Positions 17,901-27,078 of a DNA stretch of 42,307 nt are shown here, piece by piece (positions within the stretch are counted from its first letter, which is position 1; each line of letters opens with the position of its first letter). The position numbers were made by a program, and so were the translations under genes. Source of the stretch: Gemella cuniculi DSM 15828 (lineage in GTDB: Bacteria; Bacillota; Bacilli; Staphylococcales; Gemellaceae); the NCBI RefSeq assembly GCF_000425665.1, contig NZ_AUDW01000027.1, forward strand, positions 1 to 42,307, in the 5' to 3' direction. The notes under the pieces were generated by a model. The model was given only the letters and a program-made list of their open reading frames with translations, was not told the DNA's origin and searched no databases.

Positions 17901-18545
17901 CTATGCTTTTTTTCTAGATTTAATAGCCCCAATGATTAATGGAACTAAGCTTATGATAATTATAGCCACTACTACAAGTGAAAAATTATTTTTAACTATT
18001 TCAAAATTTCCAAAGAAATAACCTACCGAAATAAATAACGTACACCAACACAATCCACCAAAAAAGTCTATAGTCCTAAATTTTTTATATTCCATTTTCC
18101 CTGCACCAACTATAAAGGGAACTATCGTACGAATAATAGGAAAAAACCTTGCTAAGAAAATAGACTTTCCTCCATGTTTTGCTACAAAGTTTTCTGCATC
18201 TTTTATATTTTCATCTGATACAAATTTTTTAAACCATGCTCTGCTCTTTAAATAATCCGAAAAATTTCTACCTATAAAGTAGTTGCAATTATCTCCTACA
18301 ACAGCTGCAGTTATACATAACAGCAATAATAAAAATATGTTGTTTCCTGTTGCTGCCCATAATGCACCACTTGCAAATAGTAACGAATCTCCAGGTAAAA
18401 ACGGCATAAATACCACACCTGTTTCTATAAATATTATTAAAAATATTATTCCATACATCCACCAAGGTCCATGTTGATTCATAAGTTCTCCTAGATGTTT
18501 GTCAATATGCAATACAAAATCAATTAAAAATTTAATCGTATCCAC
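17901..18545 (-). CDS. DedA family membrane protein
   Basis: A 214-residue integral membrane protein of the DedA/SNARE-associated family, implicated in phospholipid (undecaprenyl phosphate or phosphatidylethanolamine) translocation and membrane homeostasis. Family hallmarks are FMPFLPGDSLLFASG in the first re-entrant region and FLARFFPIIRTIVPFIVGAG in the second, with the conserved GRNFS block between. The start is a GTG at 18545, six bases after AGGAGG; an overlapping ATG two bases upstream is out of frame. It is a single-gene unit with its own strong promoter and terminator. Confidence 0.95.
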   Translation of the reverse strand: MDTIKFLIDFVLHIDKHLGELMNQHGPWWMYGIIFLIIFIETGVVFMPFLPGDSLLFASGALWAATGNNIFLLLLLCITAAVVGDNCNYFIGRNFSDYLKSRAWFKKFVSDENIKDAENFVAKHGGKSIFLARFFPIIRTIVPFIVGAGKMEYKKFRTIDFFGGLCWCTLFISVGYFFGNFEIVKNNFSLVVVAIIIISLVPLIIGAIKSRKKA

Positions 18546-18576
18546 ATTATTCCTCCTGTAATCAAATATAAATTAG

Positions 18577-18605
18577 ATTATAACACAGCAACTATATTGT
18601 GTCTA
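18577..18605 (-). promoter_or_regulatory. Strong sigma-A promoter of dedA
   Basis: On the minus strand TAGACA (18605-18600), a 17-base spacer and TGTTATAAT (TATAAT at 18582-18577) give a 5/6 -35 and a perfect extended -10, 31 bases upstream of the GTG start. Confidence 0.75.
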
Positions 18606-18613
18606 ATAATCTT

Positions 18614-19891
18614 CTATTCTTTTATAAATTTTTTCATCTCTGCTATATATTCTTGATTATTATTATGTTTTCTTAAATGATTTAAAACCCCTATTGTCGG
18701 TTCACTTACATCTTCTAATTTTCTTCTTGTTTGCCACAAGATTCTTACTTCATCTTCCGAAAGAAGTAACTCTTCTTTTCTTGTAGAACTTCGCAAGAAA
18801 TCTATTGCAGGATAAACTCTTCTTGTTGCTAATTCAGGAGATAACACAATTTCCATATTACCAGTTCCTTTAAATTCTTCAAAGATTAAATCATCCATAC
18901 GCGAACCAGTATTTATTAAAGCAGTAGCAATAATAGTTAAACTTCCCCCAGCTTCTACATTTCTCGCAGCCCCAAAAAACGCCTTTGGCTTGTGAAGACT
19001 TGATGGATCAACTCCACCACTCAGTACTTTCCCACTAGTTGGTTCTACAATATTATATGCACGAGCCAAACGAGTAATACTATCCATCAAAATTATAACA
19101 TCTTGCCCTAATTCTACACGTCTTTTAGCATGCTCAATTACTAATTCAGCAACTTTTACATGATTTTCAGAAGTTTCATCAAAAGTAGAACTAACAACAT
19201 CCGCCCCTTTTACTGAACGTTCCATATCTGTAACTTCTTCTGGTCTTTCATCAATTAAAAGAATAATAAGTTTTTTCTCAGGATAGTTTTTTCTAATAGC
19301 GTTAGCTATATCTTTTAGTAATGTTGTTTTACCTACCTTAGGTGGTGCAACTATTAAACCACGTTGTCCAAATCCTATAGGAGCTACTAAATCAACAAAT
19401 CTTGTTGACAATTTTTCTTTCGTAGTTTCCAACATTATTTTTTCTTCCGGATATATTGGAGTCAGTGCTTGAAAATGTGATCGTCCTTTGGCAACTTCTG
19501 CATCTACTCCATTCACAAAATCGACTTGAAGTAATCCTGCATATCTCTCATTTTCACGTGGTTTACGAACTTTTCCAGTTACCTCATCACCTTTTTTCAA
19601 TTCGAATCTACGAATCTGTGATGCAGAAATATAAATATCAGTTTCTCCTTTTTTGTAGTCTACCGTCCTTAAAAAACCAAAACCATTATCAGGATGAATA
19701 TCATCTAATATCCCAGTTGCATAATAATGGTCTTCACTTTCTGTTTGTTTTTCCAAAATTGCAAGTACCAACTCTTTTTTATTAAGAGTGTAGTAACGTG
19801 GTACTCCTAATTCTTTAGCAAGAACTGTTAATTCTTTAGTAGTCTTACTTTTATACATATCATCAAAACTTTGATTACTCATCTTTTTCAC
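18614..19891 (-). CDS. rho: Transcription termination factor Rho
   Basis: Rho is a hexameric RNA-dependent ATPase that ends transcription of untranslated RNA. The protein has the N-terminal helical Rho_N segment (about 8-50: [20 protein letters not shown]), the cold-shock-like RNA-binding fold ([12 protein letters not shown]), and the RecA-like ATPase with Walker [12 protein letters not shown] and Walker [17 protein letters not shown]. The lysine-containing Q-loop/R-loop region ([20 protein letters not shown]) is intact. Length 425 is normal. The start is uncertain: GTG at 19891 or ATG at 19882, neither with a clear Shine-Dalgarno. A six-codon overlapping frame (ATG at 19895) precedes it. The gene follows an EamA transporter gene on the same strand with a hairpin between them. 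Confidence 0.97.
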   Translation of the reverse strand: MKKMSNQSFDDMYKSKTTKELTVLAKELGVPRYYTLNKKELVLAILEKQTESEDHYYATGILDDIHPDNGFGFLRTVDYKKGETDIYISASQIRRFELKKGDEVTGKVRKPRENERYAGLLQVDFVNGVDAEVAKGRSHFQALTPIYPEEKIMLETTKEKLSTRFVDLVAPIGFGQRGLIVAPPKVGKTTLLKDIANAIRKNYPEKKLIILLIDERPEEVTDMERSVKGADVVSSTFDETSENHVKVAELVIEHAKRRVELGQDVIILMDSITRLARAYNIVEPTSGKVLSGGVDPSSLHKPKAFFGAARNVEAGGSLTIIATALINTGSRMDDLIFEEFKGTGNMEIVLSPELATRRVYPAIDFLRSSTRKEELLLSEDEVRILWQTRRKLEDVSEPTIGVLNHLRKHNNNQEYIAEMKKFIKE

Positions 19892-19923
19892 TCATTTCTT
19901 TTTTATAATCTTAAACAATACTA

Positions 19924-19954
19924 ATGAGAATATTAGTCAAACCAATATTCTCAT
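19924..19954 (-). terminator. Hairpin between the EamA gene and rho
   Basis: ATGAGAATATT (19924-19934) pairs perfectly with AATATTCTCAT (19944-19954) around a 9-base loop, 15 bases after the EamA stop. The T-tract on the minus strand is weak (TAGTATTGTTT), so termination may be partial. Confidence 0.55.
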
Positions 19955-19969
19955 CATACATTTTTAAAT

Positions 19970-20851
19970 TTATCTCCTACTTAAAATAACTACAGCTGAT
20001 AAAATAAATGCAGCTCCGACTAAATCTAACAAACTAAATGTTGTTCCCAAAAGTAGAAATGAAAATATAATAGCAGCTATTGGTTCAAAACAACCAATAA
20101 TACTTCCTGTTACCGCACCTATTAACTTTATTCCCTCTAAATATACACTAAATGATATAATAGTTCCTATTAAAACAACACCGCTCATACACAAAAAATC
20201 TATTATTCCAAAATTATCTGGAATATAAAAGCTACCTGTTCCAAAATAAATCACGGTTCCAGAAATAAACAACCCCCAAGCTATAATAGGTATTACACCA
20301 TATTTTTTTGTCAATCGTATGGACGAAATATTGTAACTTGCCAATCCAATTGCAGATAAAACTCCCCAAAATAGACCTAAAGTAGAAATAGTAAGTGTAC
20401 TAAAGTCTAAATGTGTCGCCATTAAAATTACACCACATAGCGAAGCAATTATTGCAATCACTTCACGTAACATTGGAAATCTCTTATTTATAACGCAGTA
20501 GTATATCATTATCATAACTGGTCCAGTAAACTGAATCACTGTCGCCATCCCCGCATTCGTGTGCTTAATAGCTAAAAAATATGTCCCTTGACAAATTAAT
20601 AAACCGAAAAATGAGAAATTTATAAGTCTTAAAGTATCTTTTTTACTCTTGAATACTTCAAATACTGCAGCTTTATCTTTCACAAACAAGATTATTAATA
20701 ATACTAATCCAGCATAAAACAACCTTGTCGATATCACCCATTTCGAATCTATTTTAGAAACGTTAAGCAAATACTCACCTAACACACCAGACAGACCCCA
20801 GCATGTTGCTCCCAAAATTGTCAAAAATGCTCCTTTTTTCATTGTACTCAA
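19970..20851 (-). CDS. EamA/DMT superfamily transporter
   Basis: A 293-residue protein with ten hydrophobic helices in two EamA repeats; the first repeat has the typical GATCWGLSGVLGEYLL start and the second LGLFWGVLSAIGLASYN, and it ends with PIAAIIFSFLLLGTTF. Such drug/metabolite transporters export or import small metabolites; the substrate is not predictable. The start is taken as TTG at 20851 because AGGAGG lies 9 bases upstream, whereas the ATG at 20842 would be about 18 bases away. It is 14 bases downstream of the MenF-like gene and so is probably the third gene of the NagB-like/MenF-like operon. Confidence 0.93.
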   Translation of the reverse strand: MSTMKKGAFLTILGATCWGLSGVLGEYLLNVSKIDSKWVISTRLFYAGLVLLIILFVKDKAAVFEVFKSKKDTLRLINFSFFGLLICQGTYFLAIKHTNAGMATVIQFTGPVMIMIYYCVINKRFPMLREVIAIIASLCGVILMATHLDFSTLTISTLGLFWGVLSAIGLASYNISSIRLTKKYGVIPIIAWGLFISGTVIYFGTGSFYIPDNFGIIDFLCMSGVVLIGTIISFSVYLEGIKLIGAVTGSIIGCFEPIAAIIFSFLLLGTTFSLLDLVGAAFILSAVVILSRR

Positions 20852-20865
20852 CTACATATTTCCTC

Positions 20866-22194
20866 CTAGTGATTAAATAATTTTAGGCTTGAACTTACGG
20901 TTTGATTCGATTTTTCAACTACTTCATTATAATTTTCATCTTTGGATAATAAAATACTTGTAAATAAAGTTATCATATTCATTTGTGCAATCATCATATT
21001 TCCACAAGTATAAAATTTTGCATTCAAGTTGCTATCGATATAACCAAATGGTGAATACCAAAATCCATAACCAGAATTATTGTTTTCTTTAAAAAATTCT
21101 TGTACCATATTTTCTGGATAACCTTTTATAAGAGGAATAGGATACAAAATACTCAGTGCTTTAATTGCTTTTTGTTTGTCCGTTATCTTAGATTTAAAAA
21201 CAGAATAGACATCCAGTTTTTTGCCCATACGTAATTTATCATCAATAATTTCAAACTCAGTCTCAAAACTTTTTTCTAAATTATTTTTATATTGTCCGAT
21301 TATATCCTCTTCATCAAACATAATAGCACAATCATCATTAAACAAGTTTTCTTGTTTTAAATATAAATATGCTTTGAAATCAATATTATTAACGTCTAAT
21401 GATATCAACGGATTTGTTGTTATAAATAAACTTTTTTTGGATTCAAAAGCGATAAAATATCTATTTTTATTCATTAAATATTTTGTTATTGCTCCTAATG
21501 ACGTATTATTTTCCAATAAGACTAAATTTTTTCTAGAAAGTACTATTCTTTTTAACTCTTTTCTTTCAATTTGAAGAAGTGCAGCTCTTATATTTTCTTG
21601 CCAAAGTTCAGGATAAATATCTCTTACTACAGATATTTGTGGTTCATTAGATTGTTCTTCATAATCTTCTAGTTTTTCCAAAAATGCGATTCTTTGATTC
21701 CATAATGTAGAAAAATCTTTCTCCTCTTTCATGTTGAAAAATAAGGTGAAATAAATATATTCCTCCTTGAAAACTGCAAGTATCCCTGGAACAACAAATG
21801 TTGTATCACTAAATTCTACCCATTCTTGACTGTTTTTATTGTTCCCATCAGAAATTCCACCATATATGCCAAAATACTCATCATCGTGTTCATCAATATC
21901 TAAAAATGTAGTTTGAGTTTTCAATTCTTCAAAACCTGAAAGAATACTATTATTATCGAAACTTGTTAGAAAATCATTAGAATCCAAAAGCCAAGTCGCT
22001 TCATAACCAATTCCAATTATTGCACTCTTAGTATCTGGTGTTCTCAATATAAATCTTTCTCCCCGTTTATTGGAAAACAAACTTATAAAAAATGATTCGC
22101 TGAATGTTTTTTTTATTTTAAATTTTACTACAAGTTTATCATCAAGAACTACATCACTAAAATCATAATCTATAATCCTCTGATAATCATTCAT
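20866..22194 (-). CDS. Divergent isochorismate synthase-like (MenF/chorismate-binding) protein, probably inactive
   Basis: The 442-residue protein follows the layout of menaquinone-specific isochorismate synthases: YFGIYGGISDG near 108-117, WQENIRAALLQIERKELKRIVLSR (from 198), a region near 257-265 where the family has GATPE, YPIPLIKGYP (351-360) where it has HPTPAVxGxP, and SGYGFWYSPFGYID (374-387) where it has RGxYxGPxG. The catalytic glutamate of GATPE is missing (FITTNPLISL), the AGT motif reads FKAY, and the EH magnesium-binding segment is lost (IGQYKNNLEKSF). The frame is intact over its full length, so it is under selection or only recently freed. Start ATG 22194 lies 4 bases from the end of the NagB-like gene. 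No other menaquinone gene is nearby. Confidence 0.7.
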   Translation of the reverse strand: MNDYQRIIDYDFSDVVLDDKLVVKFKIKKTFSESFFISLFSNKRGERFILRTPDTKSAIIGIGYEATWLLDSNDFLTSFDNNSILSGFEELKTQTTFLDIDEHDDEYFGIYGGISDGNNKNSQEWVEFSDTTFVVPGILAVFKEEYIYFTLFFNMKEEKDFSTLWNQRIAFLEKLEDYEEQSNEPQISVVRDIYPELWQENIRAALLQIERKELKRIVLSRKNLVLLENNTSLGAITKYLMNKNRYFIAFESKKSLFITTNPLISLDVNNIDFKAYLYLKQENLFNDDCAIMFDEEDIIGQYKNNLEKSFETEFEIIDDKLRMGKKLDVYSVFKSKITDKQKAIKALSILYPIPLIKGYPENMVQEFFKENNNSGYGFWYSPFGYIDSNLNAKFYTCGNMMIAQMNMITLFTSILLSKDENYNEVVEKSNQTVSSSLKLFNH

Positions 22195-22198
22195 AATA

Positions 22199-23014
22199 TT
22201 ACCTATCCTTTACTTCTTCATTACAGTTCAACTCTTCTTCACGTTTTTTCACTTCTAGCTGCCTTTGCTTTTGTTTTATTAGTCTATTAACTTCTTCTTC
22301 AGATTTATAACTTGCTTCCTTGTCTGTGAAAATAATTAAATTTTTATGTTCATTCAATATTGATAAAATTGTTTTTTCTTCTGTATCTTCTTGTTCAAAT
22401 AGCTCTGCTATGTATTTTCTTTTATCTGCTCCTGTTACAATTATAAATAAATTTTTTGCAGCTAAAAGATTTTCATATCCTATACTAATTAGTTTGTTAC
22501 TTCGAATTTCCATTCCCGAATCTTGGAGTTGTTGCTTTTCTCCTTTCGAAAACTCGACTAAATGAACGTCCTTATTCTGTTCATTTGCATATTTGTAATC
22601 TAATATTTCTCCATCAGAACCTAATACTATAATAGCTACATCTATCTCATTTTCTTTCAATATTGCTTTATAATTGTTCAATTCTTCTTGATTATCTTCA
22701 CTATTTATACACTCTGGATAATAAACATTTTTAAAATCAACATCTAATTTTCTTAATAACTCTCTTCTAAAGTATCTATATAATCCAAAATTTTCTTCTA
22801 TATCTATATCAGAAAATTCTCTTTGCCCCACTAAAATCACATGTTTATAACGATATTTCCCCATTTTATTATCATCTACCATTCTATTAGTAAACTGGGT
22901 ATTTATTATTTGTTCAGGTAAAGATATTACCGCACCATCTTCTAAATGCTTTTCAAATTCATCATACATTCTATTTAAAACCGCTGTCTCACTATTACAA
23001 ACTATATATTTCAT
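22199..23014 (-). CDS. NagB/6-phosphogluconolactonase-fold protein lacking catalytic residues
   Basis: This 271-residue protein aligns by eye with glucosamine-6-phosphate deaminase. The REFSDIDIEENFGLYRYFRR segment corresponds to the DEYVGL...SYxYFM region, NVYYPE to the NxHIPxG region, VLGSDGEILDY to the GxGxDGHIAFNEP motif, and KLISIGYENLLAAKNLFIIV to the TxGxxTIxxAKxxxL motif. The catalytic aspartate of LDEY is arginine here, the histidine of DGH is glutamate, and the NEP glutamate is not retained, so deaminase activity is unlikely. The C-terminal 30 residues are a charged helix. The ATG has GGAGGTG upstream. It is the first gene of an operon with the MenF-like and EamA genes. Confidence 0.65.
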   Translation of the reverse strand: MKYIVCNSETAVLNRMYDEFEKHLEDGAVISLPEQIINTQFTNRMVDDNKMGKYRYKHVILVGQREFSDIDIEENFGLYRYFRRELLRKLDVDFKNVYYPECINSEDNQEELNNYKAILKENEIDVAIIVLGSDGEILDYKYANEQNKDVHLVEFSKGEKQQLQDSGMEIRSNKLISIGYENLLAAKNLFIIVTGADKRKYIAELFEQEDTEEKTILSILNEHKNLIIFTDKEASYKSEEEVNRLIKQKQRQLEVKKREEELNCNEEVKDR

Positions 23015-23054
23015 ACTTTCACCTCCATACCAAATTCTATTTGTTTTAACTTAC

Positions 23055-23083
23055 ATTATATCATATTTGAAGCCTACTAACAA
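23055..23083 (-). promoter_or_regulatory. Promoter of the NagB-like/MenF-like/EamA operon
   Basis: On the minus strand TTGTTA (23083-23078), a 17-base spacer and an extended -10 TGATATAAT (TATAAT at 23060-23055) lie about 40 bases upstream of the ATG at 23014. Confidence 0.65.
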
Positions 23084-23174
23084 TGACTAGAAATTTTAGA
23101 ATATTTCTTCTTTTTAATAATTAAATTACTTCACACTGTATTTTTTATTATTAGAAAAGTGTTTCATCATACCT

Positions 23175-26100
23175 TTAATGCTTTATCTCAATTAACTTCG
23201 AAAGTGTATATGAATAAATATATGTTTTTACATTATTTAACCCATAATATTTCTCTACAGCTTCCTTATATATTCTTAATTGTTCACTATGTTTTTCTTT
23301 TAATATTTTTTCTCCACTATTTTTGGGCACATTATCTGTTTTATAATCTACTATTACATATTCTTTATCGCTAACACTAATCAATAAATCAACCACTCCT
23401 TGCAGAATGACTTCCACATCACTATCACTTTGTTTATAAAGTTCATACGCTTTTTTTGAAGTAGTGAATGCAATTTCTGTTTGACAATTTTTCGAAGATT
23501 TTATCATTTTTAATACATCACTTCTCAAAAAATTATTAATTTTTTCTTTATCATCTTCATTATTTATAAGCTGATACTCTTCATTAGTTAGAATTCGTTG
23601 TTCTCCTATATTTTTTGTAGTGCTCTGAGTTTTTTCCAAGTTAGAAAGGTAACTATCCATATCACTTATTTCAACGCCTTGTTTTACGTCAAAAACTATT
23701 CGTTCAAAAAGTTTATGAATTATGTTCCCCTTCATAATTGCTTTACTCGTACTAGTAACCTTATTTAAATTTGATAATTCAAGATAATTTTTTTTATCTG
23801 CACCCTGTTTTTCTTTAATTAGTAGTTCCTCATTTATTTTTTTCAAGGCACTATAAGAGGTTTTTGCTGGAAAAATTTTATTTTTCTTAAGAACTATTCT
23901 TTCTTTATCCCCAGTTTCTCTTTTCTCTTTTTTATTAAATTCTTTACAAAAATTTTCTAAATTAAAATTATTTTTATCCTTTAATAATTTTACTTCTTCA
24001 TGTAAAACTTCATAAATTTCAAACTCAGCATTATGTTCATTCTCATGCTCTGCTCCATCACTATAGAAACACAAAACTACATTTAGAATCTCTTCAAAAT
24101 TTCTAGCTTCTAAAATAGTTTTTTGTAATGATTCTTCTCTACTTTTTTCATTATTTAAATTTATTCCCTTAGGGCTAACTAAATAAAGTCCCTTTTCTGC
24201 ACGAGTTAGTGCTACATACAAATTACGAATTTCTTCTTCACGTTCCTTAAGTTTTATTAGAATGGAATTTAAGTTGTAAAGTTTAGAGAGATAATTTGAA
24301 TTAATCATCGAAATATTATATTTTTCACATAAATTTTCAACATTTACACTAAATCCAAATTCTTCTGTAAACAAAATTTCTCCACTATAACCACGACTAC
24401 TAAATTTTGTATCAAGATCTGCCACAAAAACAAATTTATACTCTAATCCTTTTGAAATATGAATAGTTGACAAGGTTACACTATTATTAGGTATACGCTT
24501 TTTAGTTTCAAAAATTTCCTCATTTTTAATATCTTTTAAATATTCAACAAAATTGCTTAGTTTATTATCAATATTTTGATATTCTTCTACTATATCAACA
24601 AAATTTTCATAATAATCAACTTCTTCATCACTAATATCTATTGTAGATAAATAATTAACAAAATCTGTATCATCAACGATCTTTCCTAACAAATCTCTTA
24701 ATGAATTATTTAAACTAAAATTCAACCATTTATTTAAAATATTAACCGTCGCCAAGTCTTTCCCATCTTCACTATTCTTTAATTTTTCCAACAAGTTTTC
24801 TCCAGTACATAATGAAAGTTTCAACAATTCATCGTTACTATAATCAAAAATTTCACTATGTAACAGTGCAAGTAAACTACTATCTCTATTTGTATTATCT
24901 AAAAACCTAAAAAGATTATACAATATATTAAAACACATTGAGTTAGTAAAACCTATTTTTTCTTTAAAAAATAAAGGAATATTATACTTTGAAAATACCT
25001 TTTTAAAATCTTGCATCTTTGTACTATTTCGTACCAAAATTGCATAATCACTGTAGTTTCTTCCTTCTCCAACACCTCTAAGAATTTCATAAACAATATT
25101 TTCAATAGACTGTACTCTATAATCCTTCGTATTCAAAATCTTCTCATTTGTAAAATAATTTATTTCTCCACTTATAAATTGAGTAGGTCTAATTTTAGTA
25201 TTTTTTTTCTTAACACTTGGGTAATAAAGTGCACTTTCTTCACTATAACTTACCCCTGCATTTTTGTTATTCATCAATCTATTAAATATGTAATTACTAC
25301 TCTTTAAAATATTTTCCTCACTTCGAAAATTTTCTTTTAGAACAATACAAATCCCTTTGCTTTTTACTTCAAAGTTATAATTTTCTAACGGGTTATAATT
25401 TTCTATTCCTAAATTTTCGTAACTATTATATTTTTTTTCAAATAAATCCGGATTTGACCCCCTAAAGCCATAAATAGCCTGCTTAACATCCCCAACTCTA
25501 AAGAAATGAACCTCTTCACCTTTTATTAAATTTAGAATATACTCTTGAAGATTGTTATTATCTTGGTATTCATCAACATAAATTTCTAAAAAATAATTCC
25601 TATAATATTCTGCAGCCTCTGTTAACACTATTTCTCCATCTTCAAATTTTGTTAGAGCCTTTATTGCAAGATGATTTAAATCAGAAAAATCTAAAAAATT
25701 ATTTTGACGTTTTTTCTTTAAAAATTCAAAGTGAGATTTTTTCAAAACCTCTTTATAAGCCTCAATAAAATTATTCAAATTAAAAACAATACTAAATATT
25801 TCAGCATAAGAAGTCAACTCACTAAAAATATCATTTAATACTTTTGTATCAAAAATATTTTTCTCACTCCCAATCACCTCATTCAATTTTAAAATTATAT
25901 TATCCAACTGTGAGATTTTTTCCAATGAACTACCAAAAATAGAATTTTCTTCATAACCTACTAAAAAACTTTTCACCTTTTTCTTTCTAACACTATCTAA
26001 ATTACTCTCTTCAAAAATTTTTTCTATTATACCTTCTACATTGTAATTTTTAATAAATCCCCTTAAAAATTCAGAAAAATCTTTAGCTATCTGCAATGAA

Positions 26101-26840
26101 TTTTTTGTAGTTAGATTTTCTAAACTATTAAACTTTTCTAGCAAATCATAAAAATCATCAAAGTTAAAAAGTGATAATACTTTTTTTGTATTTAATAAAA
26201 AATTATTTTCCATATAATTTTCAAAATTAGGTATTGTTAAAAGTTTTTGATAAGTCTCTTGAATAGAAAATATTATATTTTTTCTATCGCCTAATATTGT
26301 GAATAAAGAATCCGTGAAATTTGTATTTTGATTAGCATAATATTCCAATACTTGCCCTATTGACTCTATCAAAAGATTCTTACTATTTGGTAGAACACTA
26401 AAATTAGGTGATAAATAAATTTTTTCTCCATCTATCTCCTCTTCAACAAGATAATAAAACTTCTTTAAAATGCTTAAACAAAAACTATCTATTGTACTGA
26501 CATAAGCATCGTTCATAAGCATACGTTGTTTTCTTAAATATCTTCTATCTTCTTCTGAATTTGTATATAAAAGTCTTTCACTTATTTTATTCTCAATCCT
26601 CACCAACATATTTTTAGCTGCAGCTGTCGTAAACGTTAAAACTAAAACTTTATCAATATCCCATCTTTCTAATGCAATTTTCCGAGCTATCCTTTCAGAT
26701 AGGACTTCCGTTTTCCCACTTCCCGCTGCCGCTGCCACTAATACATCAGTTCCTGTTAAAGATATTGCCTGCCATTGTGGTGGAGTTGGTGGATATTTCC
26801 TATTTAATGTAAAATCATCCATTTTTTCTATTTTAATCAT
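23175..26840 (-). CDS. addA: ATP-dependent helicase/nuclease subunit A (AddA/RexA)
   Basis: The 1221-residue protein is the helicase-nuclease subunit of the AddAB/RexAB enzyme that resects double-strand breaks for RecA. UvrD-type motifs are present: Walker A AAAAGSGKTEVLSERIA (about 36-52), FLDFSDLNHLAIKAL, Walker B YVDEYQDNNN, FFRVGDVKQAIYGFRGS, LKENFRSEENIL, TLSTIHISKGLEYKFVFVAD and YVALTRAEKGLYLV. The C-terminal RecB-type nuclease has GNIIHKLFE, then GVVDLLISVSDKEYVIVDYK, with the Asp and the Asp-Tyr-Lys catalytic residues kept. Length is normal. The ATG at 26840 has GAGGAT upstream. The usual neighbour addB (rexB) is not upstream; instead a metallophosphoesterase gene diverges from it. 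Confidence 0.95.
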   Translation of the reverse strand: MIKIEKMDDFTLNRKYPPTPPQWQAISLTGTDVLVAAAAGSGKTEVLSERIARKIALERWDIDKVLVLTFTTAAAKNMLVRIENKISERLLYTNSEEDRRYLRKQRMLMNDAYVSTIDSFCLSILKKFYYLVEEEIDGEKIYLSPNFSVLPNSKNLLIESIGQVLEYYANQNTNFTDSLFTILGDRKNIIFSIQETYQKLLTIPNFENYMENNFLLNTKKVLSLFNFDDFYDLLEKFNSLENLTTKNSLQIAKDFSEFLRGFIKNYNVEGIIEKIFEESNLDSVRKKKVKSFLVGYEENSIFGSSLEKISQLDNIILKLNEVIGSEKNIFDTKVLNDIFSELTSYAEIFSIVFNLNNFIEAYKEVLKKSHFEFLKKKRQNNFLDFSDLNHLAIKALTKFEDGEIVLTEAAEYYRNYFLEIYVDEYQDNNNLQEYILNLIKGEEVHFFRVGDVKQAIYGFRGSNPDLFEKKYNSYENLGIENYNPLENYNFEVKSKGICIVLKENFRSEENILKSSNYIFNRLMNNKNAGVSYSEESALYYPSVKKKNTKIRPTQFISGEINYFTNEKILNTKDYRVQSIENIVYEILRGVGEGRNYSDYAILVRNSTKMQDFKKVFSKYNIPLFFKEKIGFTNSMCFNILYNLFRFLDNTNRDSSLLALLHSEIFDYSNDELLKLSLCTGENLLEKLKNSEDGKDLATVNILNKWLNFSLNNSLRDLLGKIVDDTDFVNYLSTIDISDEEVDYYENFVDIVEEYQNIDNKLSNFVEYLKDIKNEEIFETKKRIPNNSVTLSTIHISKGLEYKFVFVADLDTKFSSRGYSGEILFTEEFGFSVNVENLCEKYNISMINSNYLSKLYNLNSILIKLKEREEEIRNLYVALTRAEKGLYLVSPKGINLNNEKSREESLQKTILEARNFEEILNVVLCFYSDGAEHENEHNAEFEIYEVLHEEVKLLKDKNNFNLENFCKEFNKKEKRETGDKERIVLKKNKIFPAKTSYSALKKINEELLIKEKQGADKKNYLELSNLNKVTSTSKAIMKGNIIHKLFERIVFDVKQGVEISDMDSYLSNLEKTQSTTKNIGEQRILTNEEYQLINNEDDKEKINNFLRSDVLKMIKSSKNCQTEIAFTTSKKAYELYKQSDSDVEVILQGVVDLLISVSDKEYVIVDYKTDNVPKNSGEKILKEKHSEQLRIYKEAVEKYYGLNNVKTYIYSYTLSKLIEIKH

Positions 26841-27078
26841 AAATTTTTATCCTCATAAATAAAATTAACCATCTTTTATTTTAACATAAAGTGGGCACTA
26901 TGGTATAATATTTTTATTACGATAAAGTTAAAATGATATCTACAATACTTTTTTATTAGTATTATTATTTTAATTTTAAAAAGTCTGAATCTTTAAATTT
27001 TTCCTTATTCTCTACTGTACAATATGAGAGTAAGGATATTTAAATAAAATTATATTAAATCAAGCAAAGGTGAACCAA

